Position numbers and translations under genes: made by a program
Shown: piece by piece, positions 32,801 through 43,705 of the stretch
Layout: each line of letters opens with the position of its first letter
Numbering within the stretch: the first letter of the stretch is position 1
Origin: Paracyclopina nana
Lineage: Eukaryota > Arthropoda > Copepoda > Cyclopoida > Cyclopettidae
Length of the DNA stretch: 64,000 nucleotides
Reading direction: 5' to 3'
NCBI GenBank assembly: GCA_019096065.1
Contig: JAGUCH010000002.1
Coordinates: forward strand, 1,128,501 to 1,192,500
The notes under the pieces: generated by a model
What the model was told of the DNA's origin: nothing
Database searches by the model: none
What the model saw: only the letters and a program-made list of their open reading frames with translations

Positions 32801-34099
32801 TCTGGTAAAGATGCTGTTCCTGGTCTGTCACAGTAGTTTCTATTCCTGTACTGTCACAGTAGATCCTATTCCTGCTCTGTTATGGAGTAGATTCTATTCC
32901 GGTATAGTCACAGTAGTTCCTATTCTAGCTCTGTCATGGAGTAGACTCTATTCCATTACCGTCACATTAGTTTCTAGCACAGTATGTTCTGGTAGGTCCT
33001 ATTCCAGCTTCTTGAGTACAGTTTTGGAGCCGCATGCTTTTCTAGCTTTCAATCCAAGTTTGATCCGTTTTTTGGTGCAGGGACAATCAGATTTGTCAGG
33101 CTATCGAGTCACAGTTTGAAATACTTGACCCAAGTCCTGCTAAGTCAGAGTAGTCGATCCAAGGACTATCCATTTCATTGATCCAAGGACAGTTTGTCTT
33201 CAAAGTTAATCCAGGGACTATGAGTTATGTCTATCCAAGGGCAATCCGTTGGAGTATTCCAAGTACAGTATGTCTTAGTTGATCCAAGCACAGCTGCCCG
33301 ATAGTTGGTCCTGGCTCTAGCAAACAGTTGGTCCTGGTCTGAGTTTGTCTCAGTTGATCCATGCATAGGACACAGGTCTTCTTAATATTAGCATATTTGA
33401 ACCTGAGTGCAACTACTAGTTCAACTGTACATCAGAGAGAGTGGCAATCTTGGCAAGCTGAGCCCGCCAAAATTTGCCAAGGTCAAACTTATTTACTTGT
33501 TGAAGTGGAGTGACAGATTTCCTTAAAATTGCACCACCTATGACTTCGACCATTTTCAACCTTTGCAATCTGCTCAGCAATGTGCGTTGGATGATTGCCG
33601 CTCTGTCATATAATAAAGTTGAACTATTAACTACACATGTGACTCAGCTCCATTTAAAAGTGAAGGTTGCTGAATGAAAAAGCTTTGTGATATGAAGCAT
33701 GCTTTCCATTTTTTTTTATTAAAATAAAGGGCTATACTTTCAAATATTTCCGTAGGCCCGCCCTCCGCTGTCCATTTATGGACGCCTTTACCTAGTTTAT
33801 CCAAAATTAAGGCAAATTCTGGATCATACATAGTACATCATCACAAGTGGGCAGCAGAAACATTCAATGTTTCAATGTCTAATTACAAGCAAAAAAGAAT
33901 GGAACATCTTGCCATTCTGCATTTAAACTTTTATGACTCTCAAGCCACTTTAATCACTAATGATGCCAAAGTTACTTTTCCTGACATGCTGGGAAACATT
34001 GGAGGCACCTTTGGAATATTTCTGGGAGTCTCATTTTTGGGCATTTTGGAAGACATGTGGACCTACCTAAAAAATCTGCCCAAATCTCTAAAAAGATAG
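26885..34099 (+). CDS. DEG/ENaC (pickpocket-like) cation channel subunit
   Basis: The exons are 26885-27562, 27666-28415, 28718-28862, 28915-29048 and 33890-34099 (about 638 residues). TM1 lies at residues ~4-28 and is followed by the family signature FPAVTICTPNERW. The extracellular region includes DKCFTFNG, the Cys-rich segment HECGCSMWYS, and SCPEECSSIRYYTYL. The last exon encodes VTFPDMLGNIGGTFGIFLGV, then S, and FLGILEDMW: the pre-TM2 degenerin region and the G-x-S selectivity filter in TM2. Such trimeric channels conduct Na+ and respond to ligands, acid or force. The usual cytoplasmic N-terminus with its HG motif is missing, so an upstream exon is likely. The last intron is 4.8 kb and repeat-filled, and the donor at 29049 abuts a GC-rich hairpin. 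Confidence 0.85.
28575..28625 (+). repeat. Family B repeat remnant in ENaC intron 2
   Basis: GTTAGGTGTCCAAGAAG and GACTTGGATCATTCGAGC match the family B end sequence seen at 54615-54660. Only one end is recognisable. Confidence 0.4.
29049..30470 (+). repeat. Array of GC-hairpin units, two carrying a tRNA-like segment
   Basis: Repeated units begin with a perfect hairpin GGAGGGCGGGCC-GAA-GGCCCGCCCTCC (29053-29079), copied at about 29547 and in weaker form near 29862, 30048, 30147, 30340 and 30436. It is followed by CACATTTC(A/G)CTGTGAC. Units 1 and 2 (29049-29275 and 29545-29760) also carry, on the minus strand, a polymerase III-like A box (TGGCTCAGTGACAGAG) and B box (GGTTCAAATCC) with a degenerate anticodon arm. 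This is the structure of a tRNA-derived SINE. The whole array sits in the last ENaC intron. A half copy (CGTAGGCCCGCCCTCC) occurs near 33752. Confidence 0.6.
30480..33400 (+). repeat. Mosaic of short-period repeats in the last ENaC intron
   Basis: Several interspersed words recur: TTGATCCAAGGACAGT-type (30510-30570, 33130-33370); CTATCCAAGGACAG (31798-31845); CAAGTCCTGAAGT (32400-32700, more than ten times); GGAATAGAAACTACTGTGAC-type (31990-32200) and its reverse complement (32810-33010). A perfect 21-bp-arm hairpin lies at 31024-31068. There is no coding signal; the open frames found here are by-products of the repeats. 33400-33890 has no recognised feature beyond the half hairpin at 33752. 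Confidence 0.6.
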
Positions 34100-34173
34100 A
34101 AGCATCTGTTTTTACTTACATTGATAAATCAATCTTTTCATTGTTTTTCTCAGCATCATTCAAAATAAAACTA

Positions 34174-34371
34174 TTACTCTAAATTGGTTGGGCCTACATT
34201 CAGTTTTTTGTTGAATAACTTAATTTTGGCTTTTTTCGATAACAGTTGCTGCTTTTCATCAGGAATAGACGCAACAGCAGAAACTCGCTGGCCAAAATAA
34301 ACAAATACAAAGCGGTTTAAAAGACTCGCTCGCGTCATTTCTTTCAGAGGACAAAGCAAAACACCTTTCAA
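34174..34371 (-). CDS. Possible small protein (54-65 codons)
   Basis: A minus-strand ORF with ATG at 34371 and 34338 (MTRASLLNRFVFVYFG...), ending TAA/TAG-rich just before the convergent ENaC stop. Composition is that of a short membrane-associated or mitochondrial peptide with a Lys-rich tail (KKAKIKLFNKK). No family was recognised, and neither promoter nor splice evidence is seen. 34372-34804 shows nothing further. Confidence 0.25.
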   Translation of the reverse strand: MKGVLLCPLKEMTRASLLNRFVFVYFGQRVSAVASIPDEKQQLLSKKAKIKLFNKKLNVGPTNLE

Positions 34372-34804
34372 ATTAAGGTATGATTTACAGTGTTTGCTCG
34401 AATTTAAGACGAACTAAGGAAATTGAAACTTTTTTGTAATTCTCTTTCGGACTCAATTTCGAGTAGGGACTAAAATTCAAAAAATCTCAATATTGAACAA
34501 TTTATCGCGACGGAATCTTTGCAATGTTATACTGGCTTTTTGGTTTTGAGTATTCAGAATGTATATTATGTTAAAAAAGATTAAAAGTTTCTTCACTGGA
34601 GTGTAGCAAGTCAATTTTTGCATGAATTTCCCTGTTCACAGGTCATTTCGCAGTTTCCTCTTTGAGTTAAGTCCCAAATCGAGGAATAAAAATAACGTCA
34701 AAAATTGATAAGTTTTGAAACATTTTTATTCAGGCTTTTTGAATTTACATTTTTTTGATTGTTTTTATCTGCGCGCTGGGCTCCATCTGTAACTTAACAG
34801 TGAT

Positions 34805-36034
34805 CTACTTTTTACTTACCTGTGGATAAGCAACATGAGTAGTGAAATCTATGATATTTTCTCCAAAGTGATCAGTAGTGATTTCACATGTTGTTGGTGC
34901 ATCAATTGTGACAGCTCCATTGCAGCATCTCAAGCTCATGCATTCCACCATATTTTGGGCAGCTGCCATGGTATAAGCATTGTCTTTAATCTGAAAAAAA
35001 TTAATTTTTTATCGCTATCCGGGGTCATGCTAATTTATTACATAAGTTGCATGAGCATCCTCGCTGCTCCACCTTTTGAGTCGATGGTATTCAGCTGAAT
35101 GAGTACCAATTGCATATCTAGTGTTGAAGTGCTCATTGCATGGACTGTAATCATCCCATTCATCGCTGCGATCAATGTGAGTATGAACGTTACTGTTCAC
35201 AATAGCAATGGCCATTTCTCTCTCATTCACAGGTGTTGCCTCACCACTGTCTAAAAATGGGTTTTGCAAGCTGTGGAAGGCCAGTCGACAAGCAGGCTCG
35301 ATATTTCCATCAAGATGGGATGTAGCATTGAGTTGGATTGGCTGCAAATTCGCGTCAGCATTTTGTAAAAGAGTGAAGGCTTCACAAGCGGTCAATGCAG
35401 CATGAGAATCGCAACCCCTGGTTAAAAAAATTAAATCATATTGTTTCAAAACTTTCGCTACTTTTTTGCTTACCATCCAGAGAGCTCATTGAATTGGGTC
35501 ACGGTGAGAGAGTTCTTGTTAAAGTCACTTTGCATCATGATTGACACAATTGAGGCCAAATTGAGCTGGAATTGCCAAATGGAATCAGCCTGTTACAAAT
35601 CAAGTATGTTGAATCTTAGATTTTGTTGATGATGGGACAAATTACTGTTTCATCTGCAGGAAGATTTGGATTTAAGCTGCTGTCATGCCAATTTGACAGC
35701 GTTGAGTCTAACAAAAGCACTGTGCCATTGACACTCTTGATGTTTTTCAGCCTTGTGGCCTCCATTCCCATATCATAGAGCTCAGCATAGGCCGGCTTGT
35801 ATGCTTCATCTGCTTCTGACAATTGCTAAGTACATTATAAATGCAATTTTTAGCTAGCATAATCAAAAGCTAATGATGGATGATTTCACCTGAAAGCAAC
35901 CTTCCCAACATTGCTGAAATTCTTGTCCTAAACAAGCTTATTAAGTATGTTATCAATGAAAATAGCAAAATGTGCTTACTGGCAACAACTGATGCAGCCA
36001 AGTGCAAACTGGCCAATGCCATAAATCCTCTCAT
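34805..36034 (-). CDS. Secreted Cys-containing protein of unknown family, paralog 2
   Basis: The six exons are 35980-36034, 35890-35927, 35646-35825, 35474-35589, 35042-35417 and 34805-34990 (316 residues). Exon count, phases and conserved blocks equal those of the gene at 24952-26200: QCWEGCFQ, ELYDMGMEATRLKNIKSVNG, TQFNELSGW, QPIQLNATSHLDGN, EMAIAIVNS, RSDEWDDYSPCNEHFNTRYA and CEITTDHFGEN. The signal peptide is MRGFMALASLHLAASVVA. Introns have diverged while the coding sequence is well kept, so both copies appear functional. The last exon reads through what looks like a donor (CAG|gtaagt) to TAG at 34805-34807; an additional downstream exon cannot be excluded. Confidence 0.7.
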
Positions 36035-36272
36035 TTCACCCAATCTTTATTGTACTAATTTTCTCAGTTAGGTTCACTCACTATTTTTCTGCTACTACTA
36101 GTCAATAGATCTAAAACAAGGGGTTTTAAAGCATCATATCACCTATCAGGCATTAACCAACATTGAGCTAAATCCTTGACAAGTGTCCATGAGATTCATA
36201 TTCATGATTTACCACTATATATAAACTAGAATTGCCTTTTCAGTGGATGAAACCTCAATTTCAAAGTACGTT

Positions 36273-38871
36273 TTATTTCTCTATGCCATTGCTTCTGATG
36301 CTAATAATGTTAATGTCTGTCTTTGAATTGGAGGAGTGTTCCAAAGAGCCAATTGTTTCTTCCATTTGGACAGCCACATTTGGGTAGAAGAAGAGGATGG
36401 CAAAAAAGTCTTCAACAGGGTTGCCAGTGATGCCCAATTTCTCTCTGATTTGGTATCTGACAGAGGTGGCATGAGTGACAAAGCAGAGATAGAAGAACCA
36501 AGCCACAGACCAGCAGCCATCATAGAAAATTTCCAAAATATGCAAGACAACAAACAGCAAAAGTGAGAGAATTGAAGGAATGGCATGGGCAATCCTTTTT
36601 TCAGAGTCATTCAGCCAAGCTGATACCTTTCCATAAGTGAGAGGTGCCATCACAATGTTGAGCCAAAACTTCAAGTTCAGCCTAACAATGTTGGCAAACT
36701 CATGCCTGATGCTTTTCAAGGGATGAGCTCCCCAGCAGTCAAATAGTCCAATGGCAAACTGAGGTCCAAATGGGTCCAAATCACCTTCAGCCACCTTCAC
36801 AGACCTCCATATGGATACACAGAGCAGAGAAATGACAATGTTGTAAGGCAATCCACAAATGATGCCAACTGTCTGTACTCAATAAGGAGTTGGTTGAAAT
36901 TACAAAACTTTTAGTTACAATTGTAATACCTGAAGAGCTGTCAATCCTTCCTTGCCACCAGCCACAAGCAGAGCTGTGGCAGTGGCGCCCTCTGTGACTG
37001 ACCAGAATACACGTTGAATTTTGGGAGGATCTGGATCACCATTGGCACTGAGGCAGTCAATGACCAAAGATCCTGAATCTGACGAGGTCACAAAATACAG
37101 GACTATGGCAGCAAGGCTGAACACAGACAGGAACTTCCCAATCACTCCATAAGATCTCATGAGGTCAAACCACATTTGTTCGGTTCTATGGCAAGAAAGT
37201 TTGCACACTGACCTATCCAAGCTGGTGGATCCAAAGTCTTTGCCCAAGTCCAAGTATGCTTGGTGCAAGTGTCGATAAGTCTGATTGGTGCTTTCCATCC
37301 TCTGGAGAACTGCCATGGCACAAGTGCCACACATGTCTGACTTGCAAAGCCACATGGAGTCTTCAGCCACAACAAGGGACTCCATGACTTCATTTTCTTT
37401 GCAGAGATTCTTCACATCGTAAGCTGAGAGGAACCATCCGGATGTATCCGGGCAGCAGTATCCTTCGATGGAAGCTGCCCTCTCCTGTCTGATGCCAGCT
37501 CCTCCAAAGATGACCATCCACATGAAGGAGTACAAGACAGGAGCAGTCAGTGCTCCATTGATGAACTGCCTGATGGTTCGTCCCTTGGAGATTTTGGCAA
37601 TGAAAATCCCCACAAAGGGGCTCCATGAGATCCACCAACCCCAATAGAACATTGTCCATGAATCGATCCATTGCTTAGGTCCATCCGGATTGGCAAACCC
37701 TTCGGGTACAAATCGACCCAATGCAGCATGAGCGGATGGTCCAACCTGCTCAAATGCATCCGTATGCAGACCAAGCTTGAAGAAGTTATGCGCATAGAAT
37801 CCCAATGATTGGACGAACAAATTCAAAATGTAAAATGTGTTGTCCATGAGGAGGACAATGATCATGAGAGCCATGCCGAAGCCGAAGCACAGCTCAGAAA
37901 GTCTGCGAATGCCCATGCCCACTCCGGACACTGTGGATACGGTGGCAATGGCTGTGATGCACCAAATGGTGATCACTTGGATTTGAATGGCATTCGAGTC
38001 AATCTTGCTGTTGAGGATGTTGAAGCCGCTGTTGAGCTGCCTTGCGCCAAGGCCTAGACTCGTGCACACTCCGAAGAGAGTCGTGAGAATGGAGAGGGTA
38101 TCGATGCCATCGCCAATCCATCCGAATATCCTGTTTCCAATCAGAGGATAGAAGCAGGACTTCATGGTCATTGGGAGGTTTTCTCTGTAGGTCATCATGG
38201 ACAGCATCAGGCCCACCAAGCAGTAAACGATCCAGCTGTGGATTCCCCAATGGTAATACGTCAAATTTATGGCAATCTGAGCTAGCGTGTTGTCTGGCAT
38301 TGTTGGATCAGCAGTGTATCTGAAATGTATAATTTAATGCTGCAGCCTTTGTATAATTCAAGGATTTTCATGTGCACCTATTGGGTCCCACATAGTGGAA
38401 AATGGGCTCAGCAACACCATAGAAGAACAGCCCTACTCCAATGCCACATGAAAAGAGCATGACAAACCAAGTCACATCATTGTATTCCGGTACATCATCT
38501 GGCTTGCCCAGTTTCAGATTGCCATACTTGCTGAAGTAGAGGATGACAATGAAGACTGCATAGACATTTTGGCTGCCAATGTAGAGCCAAGTGAAGTGGT
38601 CAATAATGAAGAATTTCCAGCTGGTGAATGGGACATCTTCACCAAGGACAATGCAGACTGCCACAAAGACCCAAATGAGGGTGACTGCACAGAATGTCAC
38701 CAAAGGGTTGAATTGGATGTTGCCAATCACAGGAACCTTGAACTTGAGCCACAAACTCTCATCCTAGTTTTGGTAGATTTTTTAGATTTCTTTTTTCATT
38801 CTAGGGAAGTAGTAATGGTCTTGCATGTCTAAAATTTTAGCTTTTGTGACTTTGAGTGGGCTGATCTTCAT
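36273..38871 (-). CDS. BCCT-family betaine/choline/carnitine transporter
   Basis: The exons are 38851-38871 (tentative start, MKISPLK), 38378-38763, 36930-38319 and 36273-36872 (about 798 residues). At least twelve hydrophobic segments are visible. Family features include GIGVGLFFYGVAEPIFHY, the glycine-rich stretch VSGVGMGIRRLSE, the aromatic substrate box MFYWGWWISWSPFVGIFIAK followed by ISKGRTIRQF, and SSDSGSLVIDC. BCCT carriers move quaternary ammonium compounds such as glycine betaine with Na+ or H+, often for osmoprotection. A Cys-rich extracellular loop (about 37170-37460) is longer than in bacteria. Four exons with GT-AG junctions show a true nuclear gene rather than bacterial contamination. 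The first tiny exon relies on a weak GTCACA donor. Confidence 0.85.
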
Positions 38872-39153
38872 ACTGTTGTTGTGTCTGCACACAATCACTT
38901 TCAGTTTCAGTTCTTCGCAAATCCCTAACCTGCATGGAAATGCATTCACTTTTGCCAGCCATTATTTGATTTAAGCCACAAAGCCTTCCTCTACACAATT
39001 ACTGTCGGTCTGTGTAGCTGAAATTCTGGCCTGAGCCTGTTGCTTTAATTACTAGCTCATTGTGATTCAAGATCGTGATAAATGCTGAGTGTGTTCACAT
39101 TCTGAAATCTTCCTTTAATCCTGGATTCAGTTTTTAAAAGAGTACATTAATTT
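38872..39153. other. Intergenic between BCCT and IFT88
   Basis: About 280 bp with the BCCT upstream sequence and the IFT88 3' UTR (both minus strand). No other feature was seen. Confidence 0.35.
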
Positions 39154-42100
39154 TTATTCTGGTAGCAAGTCATCTCCAATTTCTTCATCAGCAAAATCAT
39201 CATCATCTCTGTGGCCTCTACCAGCTGAGGTTCTTGGCCTTTCAGGGGCTGGTCCCAAGGGATCATTGTAAGAAGAGTCAATTTCCTTCTTATGTGGGCT
39301 GTATTCATCTTCATCCTCCTCCAGGAAATTGGCAGATCTCATTTGGTTGGATTTGGAGCTCACTGCTGATCCTGGAACACTTCCCCTGGAGCCAATCCTG
39401 GATGAAGCACTCCTTGAGCCCAATAATGGTGAAAACCCTCCAGCTGCATCATGGCTTAGCTACAAGATAAATTATACTATAAGGTTCAATACAAAAATCA
39501 GATTGGAGGCTTTAAAATTACAGCTGATCCATTTCTGGAGAGGTTTGAAGCTCTGCTAGAAGATCTTCTTGATCCAGGCCTTGAGCTTGAAGCTCTATCA
39601 CGCAATTCTCTGGATCTCTCTGCTTTCTTCAGCTCTTGAGCATACTCCATGGCATCCTTGAGGCCCATGTCACTGCAAATCTTCACCAAGAACTTGAGGC
39701 ACTCAATGTTCTCAGGGAACTTCCTGTGGATGGTCTTGTAGGTGTCCAAAGCCTTGTGGTAGTTGCCTGATCTTCTGTAGCAGCTGGCAATCATCAGCTG
39801 CCATTTGACCTCATCTGGTTGCATTAGAGCAGCTCTCTCAAAATACCCAATGGCCTTTTCGCTCACTTGCATTTCAATGAAATAGGAGCCAAGCCAGTCG
39901 ATCACCTCCAAATTGGATGGAAAGTACCTTAAAAATGTATTTTTGCAGATAGTGCTTTTACTTGACGCGCTGTCTAAAGATTTGTTTAGGAGCGCCACCT
40001 AGCGGCAGAATGTGTCATTATTGGGGATACCTGTAGGAATCAAAGTGGTACTGGTAGGCTTGCTGCTTGTCCCCTTCATTGTCGAAAATGGCGCCCATTT
40101 TTTGCAAAATCACTGGATCGGTTGGTGTCAACCCAAGGAGCTGCAAATACCACTCAATTGCCTGGTCCACATCTCCCATGAGCTCGTATAAATTAGCAAT
40201 CTGGTAGACCACTTCCGAATGATTTCTGACTATGCTGTGCAGCTTGAAAAAGTCCTCAAGTGCATCCTCATGCAGGGCCAATTTCTTGTTGCAGAGTCCC
40301 GAGTTGTACAGGGCTTCCACACAAGATGCATCATTTTCCAAAGCTACCTGGTACAACTCTTTGGCTTTCTCAATGTCACCTTTCTTGAAGCAGCAATTGC
40401 CCAGGTTGACAAAGGCTGCAGCATTATAAGAATCAGCAGTCCTGAAAAGTAAACATTTATCCTTGTATGAACAATATTTTTAGGATACAACACAGGGCTT
40501 AAATTCACTTTTATATATGTCGTTTTGCTTGATACATATGTATTATGTACTACTAAGAATAAATACAGCAATACTCAAAAAGCCAACTTATTTTTGATGG
40601 TATTATTCTTACTTAGATACATTTTAAAATTGTTTTTGCAGTGTCTCATGGATGGTACGCCTGAAATTCATACTTTACATTTAATCGAGTTTTAAATGTA
40701 TTTTACACATTTTAAATCACTTTTTCCAGATTGCTCCACTTTTGAAACTTGTTTCTTCTCTATTTAGACTGCATTATCCATATTTTTACTTCACTAATTT
40801 GTCAATGTTACAAAAATGTAGTTACTAAATACATTTAAACATATTTTCTCCGAAATACATCTAAACGTATTTTCTCAGGAATACATTCTAATTGTATTTT
40901 CTTCGAAATACATTTTAAATGTATTTTCTCAGAAATACATTTTAAACGTATTTTCTCAGAAATACATTTTAAACGTATTTTCTCTGAAATACATTTTAAA
41001 CGTATTTTCTCTGAAATACATTTTAAACGTATTTTCTCATAAATAAATTTTAAACATATTTTCTCCAAAATACATTCTTATTGTATTTTCTCCATAATGC
41101 ATTTTAATTGTATTTACCCCTTTTACAGCTGTACATCTCAAAAGCATTCATACAAGGATAACACATTTAAAATGTATTTTCTAAATGCAATTCTGTTCAA
41201 ATGTATGCATTAATCAATAAAATGAAATGAATTGATTTCTCACCTTGCTAATTCTGCGTATTTTTCAGCCTGCTCAATGTCACCTTGCAAGAAGTACAAG
41301 AATGACAAGTTTGTTGAAGCTGTTGAAGCCACTTTCGTTTCTTGTTTTTCGAAAGCTTTCAGGGTCTCGACTGCACTAGTAAAGTCCTTTTGCCTCAAAA
41401 ACATGACCGCCTTGTTGATCTCCAAGTCATTGGCCAATTGTGAGTGTTGGGACATTTTGATGGTATCCACGCACCAATTGTATCCGGATGAGTAAGTATC
41501 CTCAATCATGGGCGAGATGAGCTTTGCAGCGGTTAAAATGCAATTTTCAGCCTCGTGGCGCTTCGACCTTTCTATTTTCCTCAGTGAGTCATTTTTGATC
41601 ACTTCCAGGATCAAATTAGACAGAGGATCATCCGACACAGAGGTGTACTTGTCCTCATCATCATTTTCCATCGGAACTTCCAGCAATTGTTGAAACCTTT
41701 AATGTAAGCAAAGCAATTGTGTATAGTTCTTGATGGCTCCATTTTCAGGGCTTTGGACTCTCATGCAATGGGTGTGTGGTTCGGATCCTAGGATTTAGGC
41801 TTTCTCTTTTAATTGAAGAAAATTCAGCTTATTCATAATTGTTATTTAATATCTATAATTTTTTGAAACAAAATACTCCGAAATATTCCATAAAATTAAA
41901 TAACTCACCCCTTTTTGGTCCTATCCTTGTCAGCCAATGAGTAGTAGCAGAGAACGAGGTGCAGTCCAGTCTTGAAGTCCGGCTGCTCAGACATGATCCA
42001 CTCGAAGGAGGTGCAAGCATCCGAGTACTGGCCCATCTTCACAAAGAGGATGCCAATGTTGTGCATGATCTTGATGCGCATCCGCTTATGCGTGTTCGGC

Positions 42101-43705
42101 ACCTGATCCAGCGCCATCCGGTACAGCTTGATCGCCTTCGAGTATTGGCCCAGCTTGAAGTAAATGTTGCCCATGTTCACCTTGAGCCGTCCAGCATTGT
42201 TGAACATGCGGTTCTTCGTGATCACCTGGTACGTATTGAGCGCCTCGGTGTACATCTCGTTGGCCGCGTACTGATTGGCCAGGTTGAACAGGACGCTGAA
42301 GGTCAAGTCCAAGTTGTGCGAGTCGCTGAGTCCGGCTTGCTCCCTAAGCCGGATCAAGCTCCGCTCCTTGCTCGAGGCTTCCTTGGCTCGATCCAGGGCG
42401 AGCTTCACTTCGCCTCGTCCGGAAGCGAAGCAAGACTCCTCGATCAACTCGTTGACTTTCTTCTCCATCTGCTTGATTTTGTCCTCCGGAGCTTCCTCCC
42501 GCCGGCCGCCGTCCAATCCGGGAGAGCCTCCCGCGCCAACTCTTGCAGCCTGGTTGAGAGGATCGAACAATCCGGATGACCGAGCTCCGGAAGCCGTTCC
42601 CGGAAATCCGGCGCCCCGGATTCCGGTCATGGGCCGGTTCACCCCGTCGGCCATGCCGGTGACTGGTCGGGCTCCGGATGTGGACATCCGGGCGGTTCCA
42701 ATCCTGCCCAGTGAAGATCCGGGTGGAGGCCGACCACTCGAGGTTCCCGGCGGTCTCCTACCATGGCTAGTTTTCACCGCAGACTATTTTAAAATATATA
42801 CATATACCAATTTTCAAGTTATATGAAAGTTAGCAAGTTTGCCAACTTGCGGCTAGATGGCGCTGGAGTAGCGGGATGTTTCCAGACATTGATATTTTTG
42901 TATGGTGTGCATTTTGGCGTTATTGGCAAATCTACGCAAGTTATATTGATTCCGCAAGATGGAGCTGCGATTTGTTTTTAAAATGTGAAATTATGTTTTG
43001 CTATTGCTTTGCATCAAACTTTTAGAGCCACTCGCTCTTGAAAAAAGCCAAAATGCTTATATAACAAAAGAAACCACTTCTGGTCATTGTTTACTCTAAT
43101 GTATGGTGGCGCCATCTAGAATGAAAAAAGCCAGAAATGATTGGCATTACCTGGAATCCCTCGTCGTATTCCAAATCATCAGTTTGCAAAGGCGCTGCCA
43201 CTTCTTCAACGCCAAAGCCTTCATAGGGATCTTCTTCCTTTTTCACTTCCACAGGAGGTGGAGGCTTTTTCCTGCCAAACAGCAGCATTCTTCCCTTGCT
43301 AGCTTCAGGGTTTCCCTCAGCTGGGCCTGGAAATTACCCAAAATTATTTATAGTTTCCCTGGCAAAATGTGTATAACCTTGCTCCTTAGCATCAACATTT
43401 TTCGAAGAAGCCTGCTCGTCATTTCTACTGCTAGACTTAAAGAAATTGCCGAAATTCCAAGATGAGGACTTTTCGTTTGGCACTTTGTCTTCTTCATTGT
43501 TGTTGTGTTTAGAGCGGAAAAAATTTAATTTTCGTGGGGCGGGAGAAGGTTTTGTATCCGCCATTGAAGCCTTTTCTTCGCTAATTGATTCCTCTGCACT
43601 TATTGGGCTTTTTCGGGTGGCAAAAGGTGTGGTTGGGTAGACTTTTGTGGGCGTTAAGGGTATGGGTGTATCTACGTGAATTCTCACACTTTTCTCGGCT
43701 GACAT
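39154..43705 (-). CDS. Ift88: Intraflagellar transport protein 88 (IFT88, TPR protein)
   Basis: The seven exons are 43378-43705, 43151-43326, 41909-42783, 41244-41696, 40031-40441, 39522-39927 and 39154-39459 (about 984 residues, phases all consistent). It matches remembered IFT88/Polaris/NOMPB: AVKTSHGRRPPG, RPMTGIRGAGFPG, EEKIKQ-like EDKIKQMEKKVNELIEESC, NLDLTFSVLFNLANQY, EALNTYQVI, GNIYFKLGQYSKAIKLYRMA, RIKIMHNIGILFVKMGQYSD, and the later TPR units (NLGNCCFKKGDIEKA, NSGLCNKKLALHEDALEDF, YKTIHRKFPEN). IFT88 is a core IFT-B subunit needed for cilium assembly. A ~120-residue Ser/Lys-rich extension precedes the usual acidic N-terminus. The C-terminus is acidic as in other IFT88 proteins. Confidence 0.93.
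40830..41115 (+). repeat. 27-bp minisatellite in IFT88 intron 4
   Basis: Roughly ten head-to-tail copies of a 27-bp unit of the type ATTTTCTC(A/C/T)GAAATACATTTTAAACGT, diverging at the edges. Because 27 is a multiple of three, it produces a spurious repetitive open frame on the minus strand. The rest of this ~0.8-kb intron is AT-rich and featureless. Confidence 0.85.

Noticed and set aside
32811-33119. Plus-strand ORF of 102 codons (repetitive VDPIPALLWSRFYS-like)
   Set aside because: Generated by the CTGTCACAGTAG-type repeats in the ENaC intron; no splice or start support.
36273-38871. BCCT gene as bacterial contamination or a fresh bacterial transfer
   Set aside because: Four exons with GT-AG introns between clearly animal genes, and base composition like its neighbours.
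40835-41068. Repetitive minus-strand ORF (KIRLKCISE repeats)
   Set aside because: Produced by the 27-bp minisatellite and lying inside an IFT88 intron.
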